A stretch of DNA of 7,620 bases, from assembly GCA_003445095.1 (NCBI GenBank), contig DLVS01000249.1, forward strand, positions 1 to 7,620. The letters run 5' to 3'. The position numbers and the translations under genes were made by a program. Positions 1 to 5,140 of this stretch are shown one piece after another. Each line of letters starts with the position of its first letter. Position 1 is the stretch's first letter. Below the pieces are notes generated by a model. That model was not told the origin of the DNA, ran no database searches, and saw nothing but the letters and a program-made list of their open reading frames with translations. The DNA is from Verrucomicrobiales bacterium (lineage in GTDB: Bacteria > Verrucomicrobiota > Verrucomicrobiia > Limisphaerales > UBA9464).

Positions 1-216
1 GCCAAGGTTATCGGCGAGCGAGTCATGCGGGAGCTCCGCGAGCTCGATGCCGTCGCATATGTGCGCTTCGCCAGTATTTACCGTGAGTTTCAAGAGGTCG
101 GCGAGTTCGTGGACGAGGTCAACCGATTGGCTACGTTGCCTCCGCCGGACAAACGTCAAATGGCATTCCTGGCCGACTCTGAGGAGACCGACCAGTTGCT
201 GCCCGTGAAATCATGA
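1..216 (+). CDS. nrdR: Transcriptional repressor NrdR, C-terminal part (5' truncated by window edge)
   Basis: NrdR is a zinc-ribbon/ATP-cone regulator that senses (d)ATP and represses ribonucleotide reductase genes. Only the last 71 residues are in the window. They read in frame 1 from the first base to TGA at 214-216. The stretch [18 protein letters not shown] followed by EFVDEV is the hallmark end of the NrdR ATP-cone domain. The N-terminal CxxC zinc ribbon and the rest of the ATP-cone lie upstream of the window; the family is normally about 150 residues. The tail after the cone ([11 protein letters not shown]...LLPVKS) is variable in the family. The TGA overlaps the ATG of the next gene (ATGA at 213-216), so translation of the two is probably coupled. 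Recognition is by family motif and is firm. Confidence 0.93.
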   Translation, partial: AKVIGERVMRELRELDAVAYVRFASIYREFQEVGEFVDEVNRLATLPPPDKRQMAFLADSEETDQLLPVKS

Positions 217-767
217 TCGCGTTGCGCGAAGACTGTCTGTTGGTGGAGCAAGACGACGGGAATTACCTGCCGTGCTCCGTGGATCAATTGACGCTCGAGT
301 TTGTTGGATCGGCGGCGACGCTGTTGGAGCCAGACGTGCTCCAGAACGCGGCGGCGGGTGTGCTGCATTACTTCAAGCACGAGTTAGGACGTTCGTTTGT
401 GACCGTTGCCGAATTTGCCGCCGCCCTGGCTAAGGCGCTCGACGGTCTCGGGATCACAGCGGACATTGCCTATGTCGGCGACGGTGCGTCGACGCGCGTC
501 ACTGATTTAAGGGCCTTGGCCGCCGGCTCGGGCAAGCTCGGGGAGCTGGAGTTTTTCTCCAAGTTGCGGGCGGCGCTGCGCGACCAACTTGCCGAGCGCC
601 CACGGCGAGTCGAATTTCGGGGACTTCGCAGTTGCGTGAAGCAGTTGGCAGCCCGGAGTCATTGGTGCCCGAAATGCGACCGACTGGCCGCGTGGATCCT
701 CGAACTGCTGCGAGGTTGGTATGCTCAGGAACCCGCCGCTCGCGATACGGCCCTGGTGGTCCGATGA
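213..767 (+). CDS. Unknown 184-aa protein with a CPKC motif, coupled to nrdR
   Basis: I do not recognise a family. The protein is 184 residues, mostly helical in character, with no signal peptide or convincing membrane helix, so it is probably cytosolic. Cysteines fall at 8, 21, 141, 152 and 155. Residues 141-155 read C-x10-C-P-K-C with His150 just before the CPKC, which could be half of a zinc-knuckle-like site. The middle (about 60-80, [23 protein letters not shown]) looks like a compact helical unit. The ATG at 213 overlaps the nrdR stop in an ATGA arrangement, which supports both the start and co-transcription with nrdR. It ends at TGA 765-767, just before the HIT gene. The adjacency to nrdR may be regulatory or merely an operon habit; no function can be assigned. 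Codon use and length favour a real gene. Confidence 0.75.
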   Translation: MIALREDCLLVEQDDGNYLPCSVDQLTLEFVGSAATLLEPDVLQNAAAGVLHYFKHELGRSFVTVAEFAAALAKALDGLGITADIAYVGDGASTRVTDLRALAAGSGKLGELEFFSKLRAALRDQLAERPRRVEFRGLRSCVKQLAARSHWCPKCDRLAAWILELLRGWYAQEPAARDTALVVR

Positions 768-805
768 GTTTCGGAAACACACGAACCCAACGCTCAATCC
801 AGTGA
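764..805 (+). CDS. Possible 13-codon coupling mini-ORF before the HIT gene
   Basis: An ATG at 764-766 overlaps the stop of the upstream gene as ATGA. It opens a 13-residue frame ([13 protein letters not shown]) that ends at TGA 803-805. That stop overlaps the GTG start of the HIT gene at 802-804 as GTGA. The frame therefore bridges the gap between the two genes with start-stop overlaps at both ends. The HIT start has no visible Shine-Dalgarno sequence, so re-initiation by ribosomes arriving through this mini-ORF is a plausible role. The arrangement could also be chance; the peptide itself resembles nothing. Confidence 0.25.
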   Translation: MSFGNTRTQRSIQ

Positions 806-1140
806 CACTCTTTCAACGAATTGCAGCTCGCGAAATCCCTGCGGAAATCGTCTTTGAAGACGAACACGTGCTGGCGTTCCGCGACATCAGTCCGAAAGCG
901 CCCGTCCATGTGCTCGTGATACCCAAGCAGCACATCGCGCGCATTGGCGAAGCCAAGCCCGAAGACCAGGCCGTCCTGGGGCACCTCTTGCTCAAAGCAG
1001 CCGAAGTCGCGCATAAGCTGGGTCTGGAAGAATCCGGTTATCGGTTGGTCATTAACAACGGACGGAACGGAGGCGAAACGGTTCCGCACTTGCATTGCCA
1101 TTTGTTGGGAGGGCGGCCCCTTGCGTGGCCGCCGGGTTAA
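802..1140 (+). CDS. Histidine triad (HIT) family protein, HINT-type nucleotide hydrolase
   Basis: HINT-type proteins are small homodimeric cytosolic purine-nucleoside phosphoramidases. From the GTG at 802 the product is 112 residues, the usual length for the family. The signature runs in order: TLFQRIAAREIPAEIVFEDE (2-21), DISPKAPVHVLVIPKQHI (28-45), GYRLVINNG (79-87), then HLHCHLLGGR (96-105) and the terminal WPPG. His96, His98 and His100 form the HxHxH triad; His98 is expected to be the catalytic nucleophile. An in-frame ATG at 721 would add 27 residues that overlap the preceding gene and do not look like HIT protein. Homologues begin with an M-TLF-like N terminus, so I chose GTG 802. No Shine-Dalgarno is seen before it. 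It is the last gene of the + strand unit. Confidence 0.93.
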   Translation: MTLFQRIAAREIPAEIVFEDEHVLAFRDISPKAPVHVLVIPKQHIARIGEAKPEDQAVLGHLLLKAAEVAHKLGLEESGYRLVINNGRNGGETVPHLHCHLLGGRPLAWPPG

Positions 1141-1145
1141 TTCTT

Positions 1146-1172
1146 CCCAGCAGGCACGGTTTGCTGGGCTTT
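1146..1172 (+). terminator. Putative terminator after the HIT gene
   Basis: A 7-bp perfect stem CCCAGCA (1146-1152) / TGCTGGG (1162-1168) with a 9-nt loop starts six bases after the HIT stop. It is followed on the + strand by CTTTAG, a short and imperfect T tract. It sits in the 50-bp gap between two convergent genes, where a terminator is expected. The other strand has no T run after the stem, so it would serve the + strand unit. The call is modest because the T tract is weak. Confidence 0.4.
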
Positions 1173-1190
1173 AGTCGGGTTCTGTTTCGC

Positions 1191-1985
1191 TCACACGGTT
1201 TGGCTCGAAGCACGCACCCGCCAAAGCAGCCACGACAACTCTTCCGTGTAGGCCGTCGGCCTCGGATACGTAATTGCTTCGGTCACGTCGCCGGCAAGCC
1301 CGTCCTTCACCAGATTCTCGGCGGCCCGATTGAGCCGGGCGCGAGGGCAGTTGCTCACCAAATGACGAACCAAATTACGAAACTGCTCTCCGGAATTGTC
1401 CGGCTCCGCCAGGTCGGCGTACTGGCGCATTCGATCCAGCTCCAACAATTCAAGTGTCGTTGAAAGCCGTTGCGGCTCATTCGCCAAGAATAATTCGAGT
1501 TTTAGCTCGCGCTGATCGTATCCCGCAGCGATCACCGCTACCGCTTCGCAGGCGACTTCCGTGGATCGATCCAACGCGTCAAAGAAAGCCAAAGTTCCTT
1601 CCCGACATTCGACCCGAGTAAAGAGCTGAGAGTCCGGCAACCGAGGCAAATCCGACTCAGGAACAACATCCACCTCAACCCCCTCAGCCCCGAGCGATTG
1701 CTGTAAGAACAGCGCATCGTCCAACTCCAAGTTCCGCGCCAGTAATCCGAACGCATCATCGGCCACGAACCGAGCGTCTGCCGGGGTCAGCCCCCGTCCG
1801 CTCGCGAAAGCGCGCTCGAGCGCTTCCACCGGAGGACGGGTCAACGATTGCTGCACTAATGCGTAGGCCACGGCGACAGCATGCGCAGGCGAACGCCGAG
1901 ACCAGAAGTAGAAATGTGTCCTGGGAAATGAAGGTGCACCGGCGGGCGCGCCTTTGGGGCGCACCGACGCAAAGGTCGTCGCCAT
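1191..1985 (-). CDS. Unknown 264-aa soluble protein
   Basis: I cannot name the family. From ATG at 1985 the protein has 264 residues and no clear signal peptide or membrane helix in this frame. Residues 24-110 (from HFYFWSRRSP, through LTPADARFVADDAFGLLARN, to DDALFLQQSLGAEGVEVDVV) suggest a small alpha/beta module. The last part, helix then 'GAEGVEVDVV' strand, loosely recalls the L7/L12-ClpS-like pattern in which a helix is followed by a Gly-rich turn and a strand. This is only an impression. The C-terminal half (about 125-264) is acidic and helix-rich, ending in a Trp-containing segment (SWLLWRV, 251-257). An in-frame TGA lies 6 bases upstream of the ATG, so 1985 is the first possible start in this frame; GTG at Val8 is an alternative. 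There is no Shine-Dalgarno at 1985, whereas a GTG in another frame at 2037 has a good one. Its 3' end converges on the HIT gene, with 50 bp between the stops. Confidence 0.7.
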   Translation of the reverse strand: MATTFASVRPKGAPAGAPSFPRTHFYFWSRRSPAHAVAVAYALVQQSLTRPPVEALERAFASGRGLTPADARFVADDAFGLLARNLELDDALFLQQSLGAEGVEVDVVPESDLPRLPDSQLFTRVECREGTLAFFDALDRSTEVACEAVAVIAAGYDQRELKLELFLANEPQRLSTTLELLELDRMRQYADLAEPDNSGEQFRNLVRHLVSNCPRARLNRAAENLVKDGLAGDVTEAITYPRPTAYTEELSWLLWRVRASSQTV

Positions 1986-2034
1986 ATTGGCTCAAGAGCG
2001 CCGCGAACCAGATGGCGAGACGGAGCGCGAGCTT

Positions 2035-2052
2035 CACCTTATGAAGCCCTCC
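2035..2052 (-). promoter_or_regulatory. Strong Shine-Dalgarno before an out-of-frame GTG (2037)
   Basis: On the - strand GGAGGG (2052-2047) lies nine bases before a GTG at 2037-2035. The frame it opens begins MKLALRLAIWFAALLSQYG, which resembles a signal peptide or membrane anchor, and then runs out of frame over the start of the 264-aa gene. The gene's own ATG at 1985 has no such site. This could mark a short overlapping leader peptide, a frameshift (natural or from sequencing) that would add an N-terminal anchor to the downstream protein, or chance. The rest of the 215-bp gap (1986-2200) shows no gene, only a weak 5-bp hairpin (TCGAA/TTCGA, about 2176-2189). Confidence 0.3.
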
Positions 2053-2200
2053 ACGCGATTCAAACCTCGCCGATTCCGTCCTCCAGCCCCAAAGATCCCA
2101 ACCGTGCGGTGGACAAAATGGATTCTGGCGGGATTCCGAACCGATCGTTGCCGAACAGTCAGTGAGCGCACTTAAATCGAAAAGGTTCGACCAAGGCCGC

Positions 2201-2635
2201 TTACCGTTTCGGCCACACTTGATAAAGAAGGAAGTAAATCAAAACGCCCGTAACGGACACGTACAACCAGAGAGGCAGCGTCCAACGAACAATTTTCTTA
2301 TGCAGTTCAAAACGTTCCTTCAGCCCACGATGAATCGAGATCAGAGCCATTGGGACGATGGCCATCGCCAGGATGACGTGGGTGACGAGCAGAATCAGGT
2401 AGGGAATTCGCAGGGCTGGAGGCCCCGGAAAAAGAGTGTTGATGCCCTGCATTACGACAATCTTGTGATACAGGTAGCTGATCAGAAAAAGGCTCGATGT
2501 GACGAACGCTGCCAGCATGCAGTTGCGATGGGCCAGGCGCCTGCCGGTGCGGACGTAAAACCAACCGGCCAGCAACAACACCGTCACCAGGCCGTTAAGT
2601 GCGGCATTGATCGCCGGTAAGTCGGCTCCATTCAT
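2201..2635 (-). CDS. DUF420 family membrane protein (CtaM/YozB-like oxidase assembly factor)
   Basis: DUF420 proteins are small polytopic membrane proteins. The Firmicutes members CtaM and YozB are needed for maturation of heme-copper oxidases. This one has 144 residues with four predicted helices (about 8-28, 40-60, 76-100 and 118-140). Features typical of the family are 'LAHRNCML' (35-41), 'SLFLISYLYHK' (48-58), 'PYLILLVTHVILA' (78-90), 'HRGL' (102-105) and 'HKKIVRWTLPLWLYVSVTG' (112-130). The histidines at 36, 57, 86 and 112 fall at positions usually conserved and may bind heme or copper. Its ATG overlaps the stop of the SCO gene (ATGA read on the - strand, 2632-2635), so the two are co-translated, in line with a shared role in oxidase assembly. 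No good terminator follows. Confidence 0.9.
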   Translation of the reverse strand: MNGADLPAINAALNGLVTVLLLAGWFYVRTGRRLAHRNCMLAAFVTSSLFLISYLYHKIVVMQGINTLFPGPPALRIPYLILLVTHVILAMAIVPMALISIHRGLKERFELHKKIVRWTLPLWLYVSVTGVLIYFLLYQVWPKR

Positions 2636-3243
2636 AAGCGAGTCTCTCGGACCAGTCGGCGAGAAAGCTCCAGGAGCTGCTCTTCGGCATCGGGCTCCTC
2701 ACTCTGAACCACGGCGCGGAGTCGGCCTTGTTTATCCACCACAACAAAGCTGGCGGCGTGAATGAAGCGATCTTCCAATTTGGGATTCGTTTCTCCGGTA
2801 TCCATCACGGAAAACAGGAGATCTTTTTCAGCCACTCGGTACACCTCGGCCTTCGGCCCGGACAGGAACCACCACTGTGTTGGGTTAGCACCGTAGCGAG
2901 TTCCATATCGGGCGAGAACCTCAGGGCTGTCGTAGTCGGGATCCGCGGTGAGCGAGAGTAACCGGACGCCTTTACCTACACGACCCTGGAGGCGCGCCAT
3001 TTTTTGAGAGAGTTGATGGCACTGAGTTGGGCACCGGGAGAAAATGACATTCGCGATCAGGACATCGCCATGCAAAGTATCCGGACCAACCGCCCGACCC
3101 AGCTGATTGGTCAGCCGGAATGGACTTAGTTGCCCCAAAATCGGCAGGGGTGAACGACGTGATTCAGCAAAGATTGCGATCCCCGCAATCGCAATCACCG
3201 CCAGCAACAACACCGCCCAGATCGCCTTATGAAGCCGCGTCAT
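2632..3243 (-). CDS. SCO1/SenC/PrrC family copper chaperone for cytochrome c oxidase
   Basis: SCO proteins are membrane-anchored thioredoxin-fold proteins that deliver copper to, or reduce, the CuA site of oxidase subunit II in the periplasm. The 203-residue product has an N-terminal anchor (about 7-26) followed by a soluble domain. It keeps the metal site: CPTQC with Cys71 and Cys75 (CxxxC) and the distal His162 in 'FIHAASFVVVD'. 'LSLTADPDYDSPEVLARYG' (96-114) is the family's conserved SxDPxxDxPxxL region, and the 'TNQLGR...' stretch before it is also typical. ATG at 3243 is the only credible start because an in-frame TGA lies one codon further upstream. It lies downstream of the coxB terminator and so probably has its own promoter in 3244-3416, though I see no convincing -35/-10 pair. 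It overlaps the DUF420 gene. Confidence 0.95.
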   Translation of the reverse strand: MTRLHKAIWAVLLLAVIAIAGIAIFAESRRSPLPILGQLSPFRLTNQLGRAVGPDTLHGDVLIANVIFSRCPTQCHQLSQKMARLQGRVGKGVRLLSLTADPDYDSPEVLARYGTRYGANPTQWWFLSGPKAEVYRVAEKDLLFSVMDTGETNPKLEDRFIHAASFVVVDKQGRLRAVVQSEEPDAEEQLLELSRRLVRETRL

Positions 3244-3416
3244 GATTCATACCCAAACACCAAGCAATCGATTGTCGTACCGTGGCGTCCCCATCCCGGA
3301 TGCAAGTCGCCTTTGGAAACCCAGGCGCTGACGTCTCCCCGGAACGGGAACTAAGCAGGCTTTGATTTAGTGACCGTCGGACGTCCCACCACCGCAACAT
3401 ATGGCGGAACCTCGCC

Positions 3417-3451
3417 AAAAACAAACGGCCGCTGGAATTATCCAGCGGCCG
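3417..3451 (-). terminator. Strong intrinsic terminator after coxB
   Basis: Bases 3426-3435 (CGGCCGCTGG) and 3442-3451 (CCAGCGGCCG) form a perfect 10-bp GC-rich stem with a 6-nt loop. Read on the - strand the stem is followed by GTTTGTTTTTGG (the complement of AAAAACAAAC at 3417-3426), a T-rich tract. It begins 20 bases after the coxB stop, the right place and direction to end the cox operon. The remaining 173 bases up to the SCO gene (3244-3416) hold no gene I can support. Confidence 0.85.
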
Positions 3452-3471
3452 GGAGAGCTCCGCCTCTGCGA

Positions 3472-4275
3472 TCATTCGTAGGAAGATGCGCCGCCGGCTT
3501 TTGCTTTCGCCGCGTACCAGGTTTCGAACTCTTCAGGAGAAACGACCTTGATCTCACCTTTCATAGTTGAGTGCAAGTTGCCGCAGAGTTGGGCACAAAT
3601 AATCATGAAACTGCCCTTCGAAATAGGGGTGAAATGCGTTGGAATCGTCATACCCGGAATTGCATCTTGAGTGATGCGCATATTCGGAAGTTTGAACGAA
3701 TGGATCACATCCATTGAGGAAATCCGACAAATGATGTTGCGATTCACCGGAACCTGAAAAGGCTCCCGCAAACAAGTCACATCGTCTTTGGCATCCGGGT
3801 CCGAAGCGACTAAGCCAAACGGGTTGCCCGGTGCCGCAGCCTTCAACTCCTGTTTTCCCCACTTGCCATCTGGGCCTGCATAGTGGGCGTTCCAAGCAAA
3901 CTGCTGCCCCATAATCTGAATCTCGATGGGGTCAGTCTTGGGATCGCCGGTCCTGATGGGGAATTGGTCGACTGCCTTCGCCCAAAGGGGCACCGCAAAC
4001 CCGAGCAATAACAACACTTCAATCGCGGCCACGCCAATCTCCGCATAAGATGAAAAGTGTGACCGAGCCCCCACATGGTCAGCTTTAGGATTCTTCGATT
4101 TCCGAAAGCGGTAGACGGTGTAAAGGAAGTAAGCAATCCAGCCAATGAACAACACCAACATCAGCAAATGAATGTACCAAATCAGTTCGTCAATCGCCTT
4201 GCCTTGGGCCGAAGCGTTCGGCGGCGGAAAGAGATACTGCCAGAGGTTCTGAAAGAAATGCCAGAGATTCGACAT
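3472..4275 (-). CDS. coxB: Cytochrome c oxidase subunit II (CuA subunit)
   Basis: Subunit II accepts electrons from cytochrome c at the binuclear CuA centre and passes them to heme a in subunit I. The 267-residue protein has two membrane helices (about 32-56 and 77-100) that hold the periplasmic cupredoxin domain. The CuA ligands are present with standard spacing: His192 (in DVIHSFKLPNM), then Cys227, Cys231, His235 and Met238 in CAQLCGNLHSTM. The residue between the cysteines that is Glu in classical enzymes is Gln229 here. The aromatic electron-entry region is GQQFAWNAHY (123-132). There is no C-terminal CxxCH, so it is not a caa3-type fusion. The N terminus is not an obvious cleavable signal. 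The gene lies last in the operon, 28 bp after the 82-aa gene, and no clear Shine-Dalgarno precedes the ATG. Confidence 0.97.
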   Translation of the reverse strand: MSNLWHFFQNLWQYLFPPPNASAQGKAIDELIWYIHLLMLVLFIGWIAYFLYTVYRFRKSKNPKADHVGARSHFSSYAEIGVAAIEVLLLLGFAVPLWAKAVDQFPIRTGDPKTDPIEIQIMGQQFAWNAHYAGPDGKWGKQELKAAAPGNPFGLVASDPDAKDDVTCLREPFQVPVNRNIICRISSMDVIHSFKLPNMRITQDAIPGMTIPTHFTPISKGSFMIICAQLCGNLHSTMKGEIKVVSPEEFETWYAAKAKAGGASSYE

Positions 4276-4303
4276 GTTAGTTCGATTAAATGGAAATGTT
4301 CAA

Positions 4304-4552
4304 TTATACAGCGGGCGAATTAATATCAGACTCGGAACCTACTCGACGAGCCCGGTAGACAATGTACCCAAAAAATGAAGCGATAAGCCCTAGAACAGGC
4401 ACGATGACGGCCAGCAAGCTAATGATGCCCGCGTTCATCCCGTAGGCCATGGGAGAATCCGACTTACCGAAGCAAGCCGCACAACCGAACGCGGACGAAT
4501 GCATCGCCAAAGCCAGGACTACCCCGAGGAGCATTTGGAGGCTGCGATTCAT
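4304..4552 (-). CDS. Small membrane protein with CAAC motif, cox operon
   Basis: This 82-residue protein has no named function that I know. It starts with a signal-peptide-like segment (1-23, MNRSLQMLLGVVLALAMHSS then AFG), followed at once by CAACFGKSDSPM (24-35) and one membrane helix (about 43-66) that ends in a basic YRARR stop-transfer. The likely topology puts the CAAC pair on the periplasmic side. The segment around Cys24 is not a good lipobox (AFGC), but a lipoprotein cannot be excluded. ATG at 4552 overlaps the stop of the 68-aa gene (ATGA on the - strand, 4549-4552), and coxB follows after 28 bp. A paired cysteine just outside the membrane beside the CuA subunit gene suggests, by inference only, a role in copper handling or oxidase assembly. 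Confidence 0.8.
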   Translation of the reverse strand: MNRSLQMLLGVVLALAMHSSAFGCAACFGKSDSPMAYGMNAGIISLLAVIVPVLGLIASFFGYIVYRARRVGSESDINSPAV

Positions 4553-4755
4553 AGAAAACTTACGTCCTTGAATTTACGCAGAAACACTTTGCCGTAGATC
4601 ACCAGCACTGCCGCAGCTCCTAGCGCCACGGAGCCCCAGACCAAATCCTGAGTCGTCCCGTCATCCCGGTAGTTACCGAAATTCCAAGCCGCCATCACCA
4701 GCATGAGCAACACGCTTACGGTGACGAAGACCAAATGAAACGCTTTAAGGGACAT
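4549..4755 (-). CDS. Small two-helix membrane protein, cox operon
   Basis: From ATG at 4755 the product is 68 residues with two predicted helices (about 8-25 and 37-55) joined by a short polar loop (NYRDDGTTQD) and ending in a basic tail (LRKFKD). No family is recognised. The open frame extends upstream to a TTG at 4824, but that part lies inside the subunit IV gene and is not hydrophobic, so 4755 is preferred; it overlaps the end of that gene by 11 bp. The stop overlaps the ATG of the next gene. The tight packing within a respiratory operon, and hydrophobicity, support a genuine gene. It may be a small accessory subunit or an assembly protein of the oxidase. Confidence 0.75.
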   Translation of the reverse strand: MSLKAFHLVFVTVSVLLMLVMAAWNFGNYRDDGTTQDLVWGSVALGAAAVLVIYGKVFLRKFKDVSFL

Positions 4756-5113
4756 AAGCCGTCTTTGGGCGCGTTCCCGAAATTGGATCCTTATCACTCC
4801 ATAAGATAAGCCCAACCATTCCAATCGCGAAAGCCACGGTCGCCGCGAGAGTCAGGTACACGACCTTTTTCTCCGACAGCAAGTGCATGAAGTAACCACA
4901 CACCAAGAACGCCTTTACTGTGGCGACAAAGAGCGCGACCGCCACAGTCAACATCACGCTGCTAAAGTTCCACTCCCGCGCCAGTACGGTGATCAATGTA
5001 CCCGCGAGCAAGGCGGCGCCAACAACCCAGTAAACCTTCTTGTGCGCAGCGTCGTCATGTTGATCGTGGGCAGCGGAAGCTGACGCCGATTGCGATGATT
5101 GGGATTGATTCAT
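4745..5113 (-). CDS. ctaF: Cytochrome c oxidase subunit IV (prokaryotic COX4 family)
   Basis: Prokaryotic subunit IV is a small accessory subunit that stabilises the CuB site and the complex. From ATG 5113 the product is 122 residues: a polar, His/Asp-containing N-terminal tail (AAHDQHDDAAHKK, 14-26) and three membrane helices (about 27-44, 52-79 and 86-106). The family signature is VKAFLVCGYFMHLLSEKK (66-83), where KAxxVxxYFMHL is characteristic. An in-frame GTG at 5140 would add nine residues (VFFSVVKLP) and nearly abut the coxC stop, but the ATG start gives a more usual N terminus. No strong Shine-Dalgarno precedes either. It lies 27 bp after coxC and overlaps the 68-aa gene by 11 bp. The symbol is by analogy with ctaF/coxD; family assignment is firm. 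Confidence 0.92.
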   Translation of the reverse strand: MNQSQSSQSASASAAHDQHDDAAHKKVYWVVGAALLAGTLITVLAREWNFSSVMLTVAVALFVATVKAFLVCGYFMHLLSEKKVVYLTLAATVAFAIGMVGLILWSDKDPISGTRPKTAYVP

Positions 5114-5140
5114 AGGTAATTTAACGACGGAAAAAAACAC

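Noticed and set aside
721..801. ATG 721 as the start of the HIT protein
   Set aside because: It adds 27 residues overlapping the previous gene that do not match HIT proteins; GTG 802 gives the normal 112-residue form.
499..1101. 200-aa open frame on the - strand opposite the CPKC and HIT genes
   Set aside because: It lies antisense to the firmly identified HIT gene and has no family-like motif; its length is a by-product of the GC-rich codon pattern of the + strand genes.
2176..2189. Small hairpin TCGAA-CCTT-TTCGA after the DUF420 stop as a terminator
   Set aside because: A 5-bp AT-containing stem with only TTT after it is too weak to call.
2162..2620. 152-aa open frame on the + strand opposite DUF420
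   Set aside because: It is antisense to a clear four-helix membrane protein; its Gln/His-rich composition is that of a reverse-strand shadow of hydrophobic codons.
3244..3416. Promoter for the SCO gene
   Set aside because: One is expected after the terminator, but I see only poor -35/-10 matches and cannot place it.
3227..3475. 82-aa frame on the - strand that starts by ATGA overlap with the coxB stop and runs into the SCO start
   Set aside because: The neat overlap is tempting, but the frame contains the terminator hairpin and its T tract, is Arg/Ser-rich without any recognisable pattern, and overlaps the SCO start.
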